Shown here: in pieces, positions 1-12,141 of the stretch
How the letters are laid out: every line of letters starts with the position of its first letter
How positions within the stretch are numbered: the stretch's first letter is position 1
NCBI GenBank assembly: GCA_961205875.1
Contig: OY540813.1
Span: forward strand, 11,503,001 to 11,567,000
Direction: 5' to 3'
Source: Sialis fuliginosa
Lineage: Eukaryota; Arthropoda; Insecta; Megaloptera; Sialidae
DNA length: 64,000 bases
Position numbers and translations under genes: made by a program
The notes under the pieces: generated by a model
Seen by the model: only the letters and a program-made list of their open reading frames with translations
Told to the model about the DNA's origin: nothing
Databases searched by the model: none

Positions 1-935
1 TATTATATTGCCGCAATTCAGGCGAGTTTGTTTTACTTACTGTTGCGTTTTGTTGTTATTCAGTAAAAGTTTTAGGTATGTTGAGAGAGTGATTTCTGCA
101 TCAATAAATCCGAGTATATAAATACGTGTTATTTTACTTGATTTTTTAATCATATCTACAAGTATCAATATCAGTATTTACAATTTTTCACATTGGTATA
201 GTTATTTTTTTAATGTTAAATTTAAAAACTATTGTTCAAATATCAAATAAATAATAAAATAATCTATCTTAAGCTTGAGTCTGGTTATCATTTTGCCTTT
301 GCAATTAGGGTGACCACTGACCAGGTCTCAGGTTTTCACCCGGAGTCTCTGGGTTTGTATACTGTTTCTCCGGTCTCAGGATTTCGGTGCAATTTTTCCA
401 AGTTTTGAAATAATGATGACGACTAAAAAAGAGGTCGTCAAAAATAGAACACGAGGCGCGAAAGTGCAGATTAAAATAATACATTTTTAATAAATTTTAT
501 TAAAATTAAAATAAAAACGATAAAATAAAATAAAAAAATAGTCTTTATTTACATGTCAGGGTTTACAAAAACAATTACGATTCAACTCAGGTTGATTATT
601 GTAGATTGTTACTTCTTGACTCTTATTGCGCTTTTTCATTCTAAGGAAAATGATAACAAGCGGCAATGTATCAACTTGTATCATATTTATTCTTCTTATG
701 ATTTCTTGCAGAAAATGTCAATATAAAATATAGCATTTGTTGATCTATGTACAGCATGAACCTGATTTAAAAACTGAGTTTTGTCTAATGTACTTACACA
801 AAAATTAACAATACGTTAATTTTAACTTAACACAGTTCATCTCATTGTTGACAACATTATGAAATATAATGTATAATTAAAGAATTTATTGAAATGCGGA
901 AAATAATTATATTCAACACTTCTCTTAAAATGAAT

Positions 936-1267
936 ACCCGAGAAAAAAGTTTAGATCTAAAGTGATCAAATCAGATCTTGATAGATCTGCATTTTGCGAC
1001 AAAATCATATTTTTTCACCGGTTTTTGAACTGTGGAGACCTGCAAAGATCTACAAAATTCTAGAAATATCTCTTAAGATCGTTGTAATTTGTGATAGAGA
1101 TGTTAAAAAATTCATGAATTTTCAACGTTTCAATCTACATATATTACGATCTTCAGAGATCTTTGTAGATATTTGCAGGTCTCCACAGATCAAAAACAAG
1201 TGAAAAAATATGATTTTGCCTCAAGATCTGATTTGATTACTTTAGATCTATAATTTTTTTCCCAGGT
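936..1267. repeat. Foldback (long inverted repeat) element
   Basis: Two arms (about 936-1090 and 1140-1267) are reverse complements with scattered mismatches. Both carry AAATCAGATCTTGA, AAAATCATATTTTTTCAC and TGTGGAGACCTGCAAA blocks in opposite order. The centre is short, so a transcript could fold into a hairpin of well over 100 bp. The short open frames on both strands here come from the repeat and are not genes. No target-site duplication was identified. Confidence 0.8.
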
Positions 1268-2255
1268 AGACATTGTTTATTAACTAAATAAGCAATACTA
1301 CAATTAATTATTTGTAAAACAAGGATCATAAAAAAGTGCTTACTGATTGCGGTGTACTTCTTTGAAATATTTTTATTTAAGATTCTGCAATTTACATGCG
1401 AACGTGTGTTTTCGACAAAATTACCATTTTCACTAATTAACAACTAATTAGGATTTTAGCCAAAAAATATATAATAACAAAATTGCTTATAACTTTTTAT
1501 AACACAACCTTTTGAAAAAGACACCATATAATTTTTATTTATGAAAAAAATCCTATCTTAACATATCTAACATTGCATACTCAAGGCTCCTGTGCTGCTA
1601 AACTATATCTTCTACTTCAAAAAGTAAAACAAGCTGTTAAACATCGCACTGATAGTTTTATACCAAAGTGATCCAATTATTCACTACTAATGCAGACAAT
1701 TCTAGTAACCCCAGCATTTACTTCAACCATTTTAAGTCCCTGTTACAAATGAATTAATTATGGATACATTCGAGTAACTCACTACTGTTACGAGAGAAGA
1801 ACAAAAAGGGTTTACGTTTTAGTGGACGGTTTAAGCGTCGGTAAAATCTACAGAATCGTAATAAACGACTAGAATGAGTGCGCAAATACAGAAAACTCTA
1901 TGTATTAGAAAAGGGTGGTTAGTCTATATATGTATTTGACTTAACTGTGATTTCTAGTAAAATTGTTTCGGTGTTAGGTGTTTTAGTTATAGCACTATAA
2001 AAAGGGATATAACCAGTGATAATGTTCATGCATTGTGATGTTGTTTTGATGATTTATTTTATTGGATTGTGTGTTAAATATTTTGATAAAATTGATTGGT
2101 GAAATACGAGTAAGTTAAAATATATCTGATAGTTTATACTAAATTTCACCAATGAGACAACTATAAACAGGTCCAGATAGAGGGGGAGAGACTATGAGGG
2201 CCATATGGCCCGCGTCCCGACGCCCCGAAAATTATTTATATTTTACACAAATATT

Positions 2256-2487
2256 TGAGGAGCTACAGAACAAAACCGGATAAATCCATTTTTGTATATT
2301 AAATTTCTTCTGTCTTTTTATAGTGGATTTGTTAGCTTTTGTTCCGCGACACGTTTTTAAAGCCATTTTTAAAGAGGTTTTAGCAATATTTGATCCGTGA
2401 TCTTTGGTGATGGTTGAAAATGCCGAATCAAAAAAAAATCATTTTGATTCAAAGTGGATCTATTCGGTTTTGTTCCGCAGCTCCTCA
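2256..2487. mobile_element. Short TIR element (MITE-like)
   Basis: The element starts TGAGGAGCTACAGAACAAAA and ends with the inverse, TTTTGTTCCGCAGCTCCTCA. The inverted similarity extends for roughly 36 bp. At 232 bp it has no coding capacity. The superfamily cannot be assigned because no clear target duplication is visible. Confidence 0.7.
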
Positions 2488-3012
2488 TTTATAATTTATA
2501 TACATATGCATGTGCAATTAGTACCTATAACGCCATTCTCACATAGAAATTAAAATATAGTTATTGATGTAGTTATATGAAAAATAAATAAATACAGCTA
2601 TACTGTATCAGATAAAAGTCTAGTAAGAGAGCTTTTTTAAGATTGTGCAATTAATATTCCCATGTTACCCTTCTATTATTTTGTTGTTTACTTACTAAAT
2701 TTAAAGATAATATGAAATTTGTTAAGAATTTCTTTACACTTACGGAACGGAGGGATTTGCCTCCCCCCCCTCCCCCCGAAATGTTCTTTGGCACAAGCCT
2801 CATTGAAACTCTCTCAGATCTTGACTATAATTATAATTCTAAGAGACAATCCCGAACTTCTGAGAATTTATAAAACTTTAAAAACTTCGCTAGAAAATTT
2901 ATGTGATTACTGCTAAAATCTATATTACCTGTAATCTTTCAATGTTCATGTTACAAACAATTAAATTCTCAAAATGAAAAAGTTTAAGAACCGCTACGTT
3001 AAAGTGTTTTAA

Positions 3013-3494
3013 CCCTCTATAATAACACCTCCCGAGAATGACGTAATAATAGCAGAGAGTCAACTTTGAAGGGCGGCAGAAATTTTTACAATCCTCCAAA
3101 TGGCTCAATAAAAATTGGGAGTGCATTTCAAATCTTTCTTTTTAAATGTGTGTAGAAATTAACTTGAAATTTTTATTTTGAATATGTTAAAAAAATCCGC
3201 GAAAAAAATTGCTCTATTTTCTTTGTTTTTAGAGATTTAAAAAAAAATTCAAACGGCGTTTTAATCCTTAAAGATGTCTCTTTCTGGTGTGTGTATTGGT
3301 TTTTACTTACATGATTTTCAAAAAGTATTAATTTTGAATAATGTAGGGAGCATTTTAGGGGAAAATAAAGTACAAGATATTTTATGAAAAAACAATGGTT
3401 TATTATTCAAATTTGTTTCAAAAGTTATAAAAAAATAATAAATCGAATTAGAAAACAGCATGGGGTCATTGTGACCCCAGGATATTATGGTGGG
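3013..3494. mobile_element. piggyBac-type non-autonomous element
   Basis: The element is flanked by TTAA on both sides (3009-3012 and 3495-3498), the target site of the piggyBac superfamily. Its ends are imperfect inverted repeats starting CCC (CCCTCTATAATAACACC on the left, CCCACCATAATATCC read inward from the right). Just inside the right end is a perfect 8-bp palindrome with a 3-nt spacer, TGGGGTCA-TTG-TGACCCCA. No transposase remains in its 482 bp. Confidence 0.75.
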
Positions 3495-4438
3495 TTAAGA
3501 AATTGATATACATACATCTTTAAATAAAGTAATTTTAATCAATGTTTAAATTAGTATACCTATATACTATTTATTCCACATTATAAACAGAATTACACAT
3601 ATGCAATTCCAAAATTATGGAATCGTGTGGAAACTAATTATAAGTCCTTCATATGTGTGTGCATCGTGTTGCCAATTAAAGGATCCATTTCGAATGAATA
3701 TCTCGTATATATTGTTCTGGTCATTTGCAAATTACACTGTCATTAAGTGGTAAAGTAGTTTAGTACAACATAAAGACAAAGTTATTGTCTGTGAACGTTG
3801 TATGTGTACTATGGACATTAATCGATAAGATATTTCACAGATGAAATACACAAACAGATAGCATTACAATCCCATGTTGAATATGATAAAAGGTAGATAG
3901 CAAAGTTTTCAATAGTAATTGTGTATAAGCATTTTGTTCAAAACTGTCTTCACAGTCATGACCCTCAATTCAACGTATCAAAAGTTACAAGCAAAGTGAT
4001 TTATTTGTTAAAATGAACGTCTAAAACGCTCTCACAACTAAACTATAGTTTTAATAAAAATAATTCAATGTTAATTTTATAGGAAATTTAATTCTCTATA
4101 AAAATAGTCTAGAGAGGTATAAGTGTACAAACATAAATGCAATGAGTTGAAACATAAGCGTTTTAAATATTTTTTTACAACTGACATCATTAAAAAATAA
4201 TTTTATTTTCTACAAAATGACGTCCTTAAATTTTTTTTATCGGTTATCATGAATCAGCAATACTAACTTTGGCAGTAAAGAATATTTTTTTAATGTTATC
4301 GGAAACGGAACCCCTCATTGCAGCACCTCTTAAAATTGAACTACAGAGTTATCCTTCGGCAAGGATTTATTTTAGGTCATAACTTATTTCGTAATGAGAA
4401 CGAAAAAAAAATATTGACTTTTTTGACACACTCTATAG

Positions 4439-5163
4439 CAGCGATTTCCAAACTGGGAGGCGCGCCTCCCTAGGGAGGCGCGGACTAGTGCAAAGGGAGG
4501 CGCGAAAAGTTTACTAGAAATGTAATTTTGATAACATAACATATAATATATTATTTATTATTGTTTTCTCAAATATTACATACTTATTAATATAATGGAA
4601 AACATTTCTCTCCTCTCTCTAGGAATTTCAAATAAAATAATAGTTCATTAAAAATTGATTGTTTCATTTAAAATTTTTAAATTTAATTGTTAATTAAACA
4701 ATAAAAACTTGTTATTATTGATTTATGTCCGGTATCATAAAGGACCTAACAAATTTGTTAGCTAACAAACACTTTCAACTGAGGTATCAAACATATATGA
4801 CAGTTCTTTTGGAGTTTGTTGATGACTTTGACAAGTTTCGCGCACGCGTTGAAGGTAAATACAAACGGTGTTAAAACAGTGGTGATGTTATGAAAATTAT
4901 TTTGTACGGTCAAAGATGCCAACTGTGTTACAATTAATTGAAGTGTTACTGCTCTAAATTCCATAACTAATCCATAGATACTAGTACAGTATTAATACCC
5001 CATATGAATGTAATTGCTAGCTAACAAATTTTGTTAGGTCCTTTATAATACCGGGCATTATTCTTTTTTTGTATTTTATACCTTTCAAAATATGGGGGGG
5101 GAGGCGCCAAGATTAGATTTTTTCTAATGGGAGGTGTAGTGACGTAAAGTTTGGAAACCACTG
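4439..5163. mobile_element. hAT-type element with intact 8-bp TSD
   Basis: The termini are CAGCGATTTCCAAACT and, inverted, AGTTTGGAAACCACTG, which match the usual hAT pattern. An exact 8-bp duplication CTCTATAG lies at 4431-4438 and 5164-5171. GGGAGGCGC motifs recur just inside both ends. It has no transposase and carries a separate TIR element nested inside (4726-5057), which makes the hAT the older insertion. Confidence 0.88.
4726..5057. mobile_element. TIR element nested in the hAT copy
   Basis: The ends TGTCCGGTATCATAAAGG and, inverted, CCTTTATAATACCGGGCA are followed on both sides by AACAAATTTGTTAGCTA-type palindromic sequence. Three-base TTA duplications flank it (4723-4725 and 5058-5060). 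The element at 59057-59402 begins and ends similarly, so the two look like one superfamily. A 68-codon minus-strand frame inside is not recognisable as protein. Confidence 0.75.
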
Positions 5164-5281
5164 CTCTATAGTATTCATACATTGTCAATTTAAATTATCC
5201 TCGTCGGGATCTGAGTTTTTCTATCTCGTTACTTTCGTCATTAATTTATAATATAATTTCAAAGAAAACTTATTATCACAG

Positions 5282-5435
5282 GAGCGTGTTTTCGACCCCG
5301 AAATCAATTCAAGCCATCGTGACGTTACTGGAAAACCTCCACGTAATTTTAGAGAAGACACCGAGAGAGGATATCCGATCTGAAGTCCTCCCAATGCTGT
5401 TCAACGCCTTTGAGAGCACAACTATACAAGTGCAG
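5282..5435 (+). CDS. SCYL2: SCYL2 exon (HEAT-like region, first in window)
   Basis: SCYL2 (CVAK104) is a catalytically weak or inactive SCY1-family kinase that associates with clathrin-coated vesicles and trans-Golgi traffic. This internal exon follows a CACAG acceptor, supplies one base to a split codon, then encodes 51 residues beginning SVFSTPKSIQAIV and ending FESTTIQVQ before a GTCAGA donor. The stretch around EKTPREDIRSEVLPMLFNAFE lines up, by recall of the family, with the segment of human SCYL2 just after the kinase-like domain, where HEAT-like helices begin. The other two frames contain stops. It joins in phase to the exon at 8327. The N-terminal kinase-like domain is not in this window. 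Confidence 0.88.
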
Positions 5436-5722
5436 GTCAGAATAATCTAGTCTTACAACTTAAACCAGAAGTAGCTAAAGTGGAACAATGTAACGTATGT
5501 TCGTAAAGCCTGTGTTCACGATACAAGAATTCGGTTCGAGATCTCGTATTGAATTTTTGACATTAGATGTCTGTACCCCGATTAACATTCCAGTCAACTT
5601 AAGCAGTAGATTCGAAATTTCAGCCAAATACCAACATTTTTATATCCAGATAACATCAAAGTCAAATCACACGTTTCATATCGTCACAAAGTTGTAAATT
5701 TATATTTTATAATTGGGGTTAT

Positions 5723-6294
5723 AAGGTAAAGGTACCAGTTATGGCCGCTATAAGAACAAGTTTTCATTTTTTTGGATTAATGGGCTTGTTTTTTTGTAAT
5801 TCTCATGAACTCATGTTACTAATAAAATAAGTAACTGTTTATTTAATCAATTTAATTACCAAAGTCCGCAAATATAGTTCGTTTTTTTTAAATTATAGCC
5901 TTTTATTTTCGTTATGTTTTTTCTTCAGTAATGGCAAAGATAAAACCAGTAATGAGCACGCAGTGATGAACACATGCTAATGATTACAAAATGATAAGTA
6001 CTACGACACAAAAGATATAAAAGAAAGAATCGTCAAATTTGAAATAATGTAAAGCAGTTGCTTTGATAATATAATGATTAATAAATAAATTATACTAATA
6101 ATTAGTTTAAATATCCACCATTTTGACACCTATTGGCCGATTGCCATCAAATTACACTGTATGACAGTTAAATATATATAGATTAATATTCAGAAATGGT
6201 AGTAATCAAATATCAACACATATTTCTAATTCAGTACATTTAATTAAAAATTTGTCATTACTGGGGTCTTTGCCAAGACTGGTGCCTCTACCTT
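5723..6294. mobile_element. Inverted-repeat element
   Basis: The ends AAGGTAAAGGTACCAGTTATGG and, inverted, GCCAAGACTGGTGCCTCTACCTT are about 20-bp imperfect inverted repeats enclosing 570 bp. An internal segment (about 5770-5815, GGATTAATGGGCTTG and AATTCTCATGAACTCATGTT) recurs near 30870-30925 with a few changes, which indicates a dispersed family. It has no coding capacity. Confidence 0.6.
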
Positions 6295-6505
6295 ATTTAT
6301 TTTTACAATTACTTTTAAAAAAATTTACTGATATGAACATAGCAACTCGTATGAAAAAATAGAACCAGGTATATTTTTGTTCGAGTTTTATTATCCGAGA
6401 TTTCCACCCAAAAGGACTATTTCCATGATAACATCTATAGTGTGGTTAGTTTCTTTTTAAATTTTGTGTTATTAAAAATATTGGTTATGTATTTCAACTG
6501 TAAGC

Positions 6506-6529
6506 TTGTTTGTTTGTTTGTTTGTTTGT
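6506..6529 (+). repeat. (GTTT)n microsatellite
   Basis: About six tandem copies of the tetranucleotide TTTG lie within the SCYL2 intron. Confidence 0.9.
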
Positions 6530-8326
6530 AGACGAGATGCCCTTAACTAATCTTGCAGTCTTAGATTTTAGAAAAGTCTGATCTTCAAAATCGGTTCAAT
6601 AGTTTTCGTGCCTAGCCTTACCAAATAAACTGACAGACCTGATATGACTTACTGTATATTGCCCAAAAAACAACTTATAAACTAAAAAAAAATGTTTGAT
6701 TTTACGTCAGAGCCATCAAATAAATACATTTTGTACATATTTTATATATTGATGAAAATTATTAAATATAACCGAATGTTTTAAATTATTTCCTCATATA
6801 CACAAATTGTATCTTTAACATTTACATAAAACACATACTGTACGTATTATGCAAATCTGGATTTTTCTAAAAATAAATCTAAACGAAATAAATGTTAAAT
6901 GCAAACGGCGAGCTCTATTCATATCATACATTTTAATTATGGCATCATAACACAAAAGTATTAAAATTTACCTATTTATAAAGAATGAGAGAGAAGGGAA
7001 GAGAACGGTTGAAATGGGCTCTCGTAAATAGCAGAAATGTAAAGCAAATAATTCATATTAATTAATGTAAAAAGTTTTTATCTTTTCTTTGTTTAATTTT
7101 TGCCTTTTATAACTTAATGTTTGTTTACTTGAACAATTTTTGTTATAATTATTTAAAGTAAAATTCTAGAGTCCAGAAATATAGATTAATTTATTTATAT
7201 AAATCTATGTATTATGTTATAATATAGGTACTTACATAATAAATAATCATGTCATATTTAACAAATTGATTGTTTTTTATCTTTTATCAAATTATATACT
7301 AGAATATTTTAATAGGTGATTTATTTACCAACAAATACATTAGATATTAGAAAGTCCTGAAGCTTTTATTTTAAATTGAATTAAATAAACTAAATATTGA
7401 TTCTCACAACCACAACTAATGACAAATCAATAATTTTGTACTTCAAATATTAAACAGAAACTAGTACACCTACAAAATCACTCCAACATGTGTCGACAAA
7501 TCGATTTCATTTTTATTTTTTTATAAGTAGGTACATTCATATTTTGGCATAACATTAACATTAAATAAATAATGTAAAATACATATATAAACATTTTTTA
7601 AATAAACACATTTTGATTTTAGGTGTTCACCCACTTATTTTTTTTAATACCACAAAATTCAAGACTTTATATGGAAAAGTCAATTTAATTTCATTTTATC
7701 TTCTGTCCATCAAATTTCATTAAAACTTATTGCATATTTAATATCCAAGCTATATAGAAACATATAAGTATATGATGAAATTTTTAATATACTTTTAATT
7801 TGTTTGTCCTTAGATTTCAGTTTATTAAAGTTATTCAAAGATTGAGATATAAAAAAAGAAGTTTTAATTGGAATAAATATTGCATTATATTACATTCAAT
7901 TGTACATTATCGCAATTACGCTCGCCTATTGCGTCAAATTAAGAAGGGTGCTAAAATTATTTTTTTGTAATTTTTTTTTTTTACTTTTCCATTTTTATGT
8001 AAGGAAAATTGTAAACGTTTAGCCTTCATCCGAATATGTTTGAAGTATTGAAAATTCAATTTTATTAATAATTTAATCAGACATTTCGCCATTTTTGGGC
8101 GAGCGCCATTGTAACTCCTGCCAGAATCATTTAAAATAAAAAAATAAAAAAAGTATTAAAATATATTATGAGTGTGGCTACCACCTTATCAACAAACAAA
8201 ATGTAGATTTTCAACAAAGATTTTAAGTTTAAGTTAAAAAAAAACGGTTGAACCAAAATGACCAAAATCAATTTGATAAACTAAAAAAAATTGTAAAAAA
8301 TATTAAATAGTATTTATTTTTAACAG

Positions 8327-8576
8327 AGCGCTGCTTTAGTAGCCGTTACCAACGTATCCGAATATCTAGACGAGACATCAATCCGACGTATGGTTCTTCC
8401 AAAGACAAAACTAGTGTACGAGAAAAACCAAAGCGACCTGAAGATCGTGTCCAACGTGCTACAGTGTGTGGAGAGGACACTGGACAGATTGGACAAGGCA
8501 CAGATCATTGACGAAGTGTTACCGCTTCTCTGGGATGTGAGATTAACCGACCCGGATATCATCCTCAGGGTAGTAA
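8327..8576 (+). CDS. SCYL2: SCYL2 exon (HEAT-like region, second in window)
   Basis: This 250-bp exon follows a TTTTTAACAG acceptor and encodes 83 codons plus one base. It begins SAALVAVTNVSEYLD and includes RRMVLPKTKLVYEKNQSDLK, LQCVERTLDRLDKAQIIDEVL and DPDIILRVV. The order (LP+xK, then LExLDK, then the DEVLPLL helix) follows the SCYL2 HEAT-repeat region. The consensus donor GTAAGT at 8577 was chosen over the earlier GTAGTA because it leaves one A, which with AC from the next exon makes Asn and gives the expected VVNIYRIML junction. Confidence 0.92.
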
Positions 8577-9542
8577 GTAAGTAAAACAAAATATAAATTT
8601 TTATTTTTTACACTGCAAATTTTAAATATTGCTAAAAATAATGTATGTTTATTTATGTTATGTTTATTTTTATGTAACGAATATTTCTACACATGATATT
8701 AACATTGTTATTTTATTCGATATATAATATTGGTATAGCCTGGACCAGACAAGCATTGGTCAATTAGGGAAATTTACAAAATACATTTACTTAAATCAAA
8801 TAATTTTTTTTTAATTATCAAAAACTTCACAATACTTATATTTATATATTACAGGTATTTATAGTAGGTCCTCCACATTAAGGGGTCTGGCAGGCTTTTA
8901 ATTCTGAGGCCCGAGGTTAAGAGGTGTCTGGCATGGTGGGCCAGAAAAAAATAACGATTATTAAATTAAAATACCTATTTGAAAGACCTAAAAAAGGTCA
9001 TTCAAACATTTATATTACTTTTTCCTATTGAAAGACCTACAAAAAGTCATTTAAACTTCGTAGGGGGCCCGCCAACAAGTTCCATTATAGGGGCCCATGA
9101 TAGGATGTGAGGGCCCTGATTCATAAGTGTCCGCAGAATAATATAAGGTTGCACAACAGTAACGGGTTGTTGTTTTGGTTTTTTTGTCCTACCTATATAT
9201 CCAAAGGGACCGTAATATTTAGTTCAAAATATTTTGATATTGAAGATCTTTATTTTATATCACCATTGTACAATGAAATCTTTAATTTTTGGAGAGCAAA
9301 AAAAGATCTCTTATTATTACGGTAACCTAACCTTACAACCCTTCCCCTCCTCCTATTATTTCTACGGACGCCTCTGCCAGCACTATAAAGAATTTGCTCA
9401 GAATCAAAAGCAAACAAACGTCTTTTTGCAGTGTTCTGAATTGTGTTAAGTTATCTATGAATTTAGTATGTGTAGAAACTATTCGTTACACTGAAAATAC
9501 CTCATAGAAAACCCCTGATTTCACAATTTGTTTTCCATACAG
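8577..9542 (+). other. SCYL2 intron, about 1 kb
   Basis: This begins with a strong GTAAGT donor and ends TTTTCCATACAG. It contains a GC-richer repetitive stretch (8870-9125) with two tandem copies of a GAAAGACCTA...GTCATT..AAAC unit and GGGGCCC/GGGCCC motifs. I see no other features. Confidence 0.7.
8973..9056 (+). repeat. Two-copy tandem repeat
   Basis: The phrase CCTATTTGAAAGACCTAAAAA-GGTCATTCAAAC is followed about 55 bp later by a slightly diverged copy, CCTATTGAAAGACCTACAAAA-AGTCATTTAAAC. Both lie inside a longer GC-richer, probably transposon-derived patch. Confidence 0.6.
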
Positions 9543-9896
9543 ACATCTACCGTATAATGTTAAGCGACAAGAAATACGGGCTGAGCGTAAACCTGATGGC
9601 AACTCGTGTTATGCCATCACTTCTACCACAAACCGTGAACCCTTCACTGAATTTGGAGCAGTTCACGTGTCTGCTTGAGGTGCTGCAAGAAATGTTAGAC
9701 CACATCGATAGGAACCAGAGGAACAAGCTGAAGTTGGACAACCTGTCCCTGCCGAGTCCGGAACGGCACCGGCCGCTGAGACACCAATACAGCTCGGATA
9801 ACATGCACGTAGCACCGTTCAATATACCTAACTTGAGGATTGAACAACGCAAGACGTCCAGTGCTGAGGATATGGCGCGCAAGAATTCTGTTACTG
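9543..9896 (+). CDS. SCYL2: SCYL2 exon (end of HEAT-like region and linker)
   Basis: This 354-bp exon follows a CATACAG acceptor and runs to ACTG/GTATGT. It encodes (N)IYRIMLSDKKYGLSVN, then RVMPSLLPQTVNPSLNLEQF and LLEVLQEMLDHIDRNQRNKL. These match the conserved SCYL2 block in which an IYK..+KLG motif is followed by VLPxLxP, SxxxxLNLxQF and a basic KxKLE helix. After about residue 65 of the exon it becomes a low-complexity Ser/Arg-rich linker (SLPSPERHRPLRHQ, RKTSSAEDMARKNS), as expected for the unstructured C-terminal tail. The exon ends with one base of a Gly codon. Confidence 0.92.
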
Positions 9897-9932
9897 GTAT
9901 GTTTTTATTTATGTTTATTTATAAGTAGCACA

Positions 9933-10197
9933 TAGAGTCACATGCAGAAGTGGTCGATCAACTTCATCACAAAATTAGTAGGCTCCTCCCATTTGATTAT
10001 TATAATATTTAAATCATTTTTCCATGTACCAAACAAAGACAGATATTTTGAAACTCATTTGCTAGATAAAGAAGTACTCTTCGTTTATAGTACTCATATA
10101 TATTTGTGCGATTAAATTATTATGTAATCTATTGAAAATTGTATAAGTAAATTTAGTGACAATAAATATTTGATATTCCGAATTTTAGTATTTAAAT
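9933..10197 (+). repeat. Dispersed repeat R1, copy 1
   Basis: This 265-bp block is nearly identical in order and sequence to 45908-46170. Shared phrases include AGGCTCCTCCCATTTGATTA, CCATGTACCAAACAAAG and ATTTGATATTCCGAATTTTA. The copies are in the same orientation, 36 kb apart. No terminal repeats or coding are seen, so the type is unknown. Confidence 0.8.
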
Positions 10198-10919
10198 ACA
10201 TATGTTAAACTTGATATAAAATTAATTAATGAAATGGACGTAAAGTTGTGTTTTTATCTAAAATGATGTAACTATATAAACTAGGAAATTTATCGCTTCG
10301 GATTTTAAATGACTCATTAAAATTAACCTCGATAAAAAATTACTGTAATTTTGTACAAAATAGCTATTTACTTACCGAATAAACTATGCATATTCTTAGT
10401 ACACCTTTATCGAGAACCACTGTTTAAAAATAAAATAAAAATATTGTTTAAATTAAAAAATCGATCACAAAGCTTCTCGTCTCTTCGATATTGCGAGGAA
10501 GCAAAATCCATAAAATAACACAATAAATCAAAATATGATACATGATTCAATTTCAGTTACATATATTGTATAATATTTTAAATAAAAAACATATAATACT
10601 CTTCATTAGTATTCCAAACATGAAATTATTCCTGAACACATAACGTAAATAATAACCGCTATTACGGTTATTTTACCTGTTTAGAATAAAACAAGATGTT
10701 CTACGAAATAACGTATGTTATTTATCATGAAGCAAACAAATGAGCTTAAATATTGTTGTGCAGTTAATGTAGTTTTAAATTATTCTGATAGTGTATTTTG
10801 TGGTTTGGTAACATTGCAAATATTTTACTTAAATCGTTTTGTTAAATACAAAATACGTACAATGAGCACATTTTAATAATTATAAGTATGTATTTTGGTT
10901 CAATCTAATTATATACATT

Positions 10920-11237
10920 CAGTGACGTCGCTAGAGTGGGTAGGGGAAGGGGTCACCCCGGGTGATACCCTCAAAGGGGTGACACCCGTTTCATACGTTA
11001 GAAAATAATGCATATTTACCTCCTTATTTGGTGATTTAAAGTTTCCAGGGGGTAAAATGTGTATGAAATTGAGCCAATTGACTTTTTTTGTCATTAATAG
11101 TCTATAAAGAAGTGATGACCGTCCAATTTTTTTTCCGTCGTTAAAAATTCACAGGTAGTGCAAAAAATAAAACATAATTTTTTTATTTTTTTTTAGGGTG
11201 GCACTATCAATTTTCGCTCCTCCTAGCGACGTCACTG
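10920..11237. mobile_element. TIR element of the CAGTG(A/G)CGTCGC group, copy 1
   Basis: The termini CAGTGACGTCGCTAG and, inverted, CTAGCGACGTCACTG enclose 318 bp with GGGTGACACCC-type internal motifs. TATACATT precedes the left end (10912-10919) and also occurs eight bases beyond the right end (11246-11253), after TATAACTG. The insertion therefore may have a misplaced or doubled right end. Related copies are at 51025-51277 and, as a fragment, at about 46180-46234. Confidence 0.75.
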
Positions 11238-12141
11238 TATAACTGTATACATTAACATATCTTTTGCATAGCTTAATTAATAAGAACAATCGTGAGGAAA
11301 TGAAATACTTTAACATTTAATCGTTTATTGAAAAAATATACTTGAGTAAACCATTGCAGCTCTACTGCAGATAAAAACTTAAAACAGAATTAATTTTATA
11401 AAATTTTGAATGAGTCGAGTTTCAACACTTTCCTTTACCTATTGTCTATTTTTTAATATGAAAATAGGTCCAACATATATTTTACCCTTCAATAATTGAC
11501 AGAACCTTAAACAATTGCTGTTGATGACGTCAGTTATTAATTAAATTGATTGAATATTGTTTAGACATACCATTGAATGGGTAACAGAAGCTGCTAGTGG
11601 TAGAGTTTAATGGGAATTTGAAAGTTTTGGCAATGCTAAGTATAGAACTTCAACAACTGCGATCGATTCCTAATTATATTGTAAAATCGTGAGTGGACTT
11701 TTGAACTGATATTTAGTAGATATTGCATATACATGGTGTCCTAATATCAATTCTCATTCTGATCATTCATCTTGATATAAATCACAGAAAGATCAAAAAG
11801 TTCATCTCCAATTGTTGGAAGTTTTATATTAGTAGCACATCTATATTCTATATATATAAAGCTCAACGTGTCTCTGTCTGTCAATCTGTCCGTTAGTGCC
11901 CTAATAACTCGAGAATCACTTATCCGATTTACGTGTTTTTTTTTAATTCAAAGATACGTTCTCTGGCGAGGTTATAGGCTATATTTTGTTATGTTAAGTA
12001 ACAGAACAAAAATTATTTTTACTTTTAGTTCTGATTTCGTTTTTGTTAGGTAATTTAGGTGTTGATTAGTTATTATTACAACAATAACTAATTGTGTTTG
12101 TACTTAATTCAACTATATTATTCAAAAATCTTAAACAATAA

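Larger units (their letters stand above)
1..5281. other. Intron or upstream part of SCYL2, repeat-rich
   Basis: I find no exon in this stretch. It precedes the first recognisable SCYL2 exon, which begins with the last base of a codon, so an earlier exon must lie outside the window or be too short to see. It holds a foldback element (936-1267), a short TIR element (2256-2487), a piggyBac-type element (3013-3494) and a hAT element (4439-5163), all listed separately. A short GC-richer patch at about 2170-2230 and a repetitive GGTCTCAGG-type patch at about 305-400 are unexplained. The rest is AT-rich sequence without signal. Confidence 0.6.
5436..8326 (+). other. SCYL2 intron, 2.9 kb
   Basis: This runs from GTCAGA to an AACAG acceptor. 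It contains an inverted-repeat element (5723-6294), a GTTT microsatellite (about 6506-6529) and the insect-repeat-like phrase AAAATCGGTTCAATAGTTTT (about 6585-6604). The remainder is AT-rich and I see no other signal. Confidence 0.7.

Noticed and set aside
305-470. Repetitive GGTCTCAGG/CCGGTCTCAGG patch
   Set aside because: It looks transposon-derived (AGGGTGACCA start), but I could find no second end or partner copy in the window, so it is not listed as an element.
2719-2916. 65-codon frame with a Pro-rich LPPLPPK run
   Set aside because: The run comes from a poly-C tract (about 2760-2778). The remainder is AT-rich and overlaps no recognisable gene.
9547-9882. 111-codon minus-strand frame and the similar one at 8320-8589
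   Set aside because: Both are antisense shadows of well-supported SCYL2 exons.
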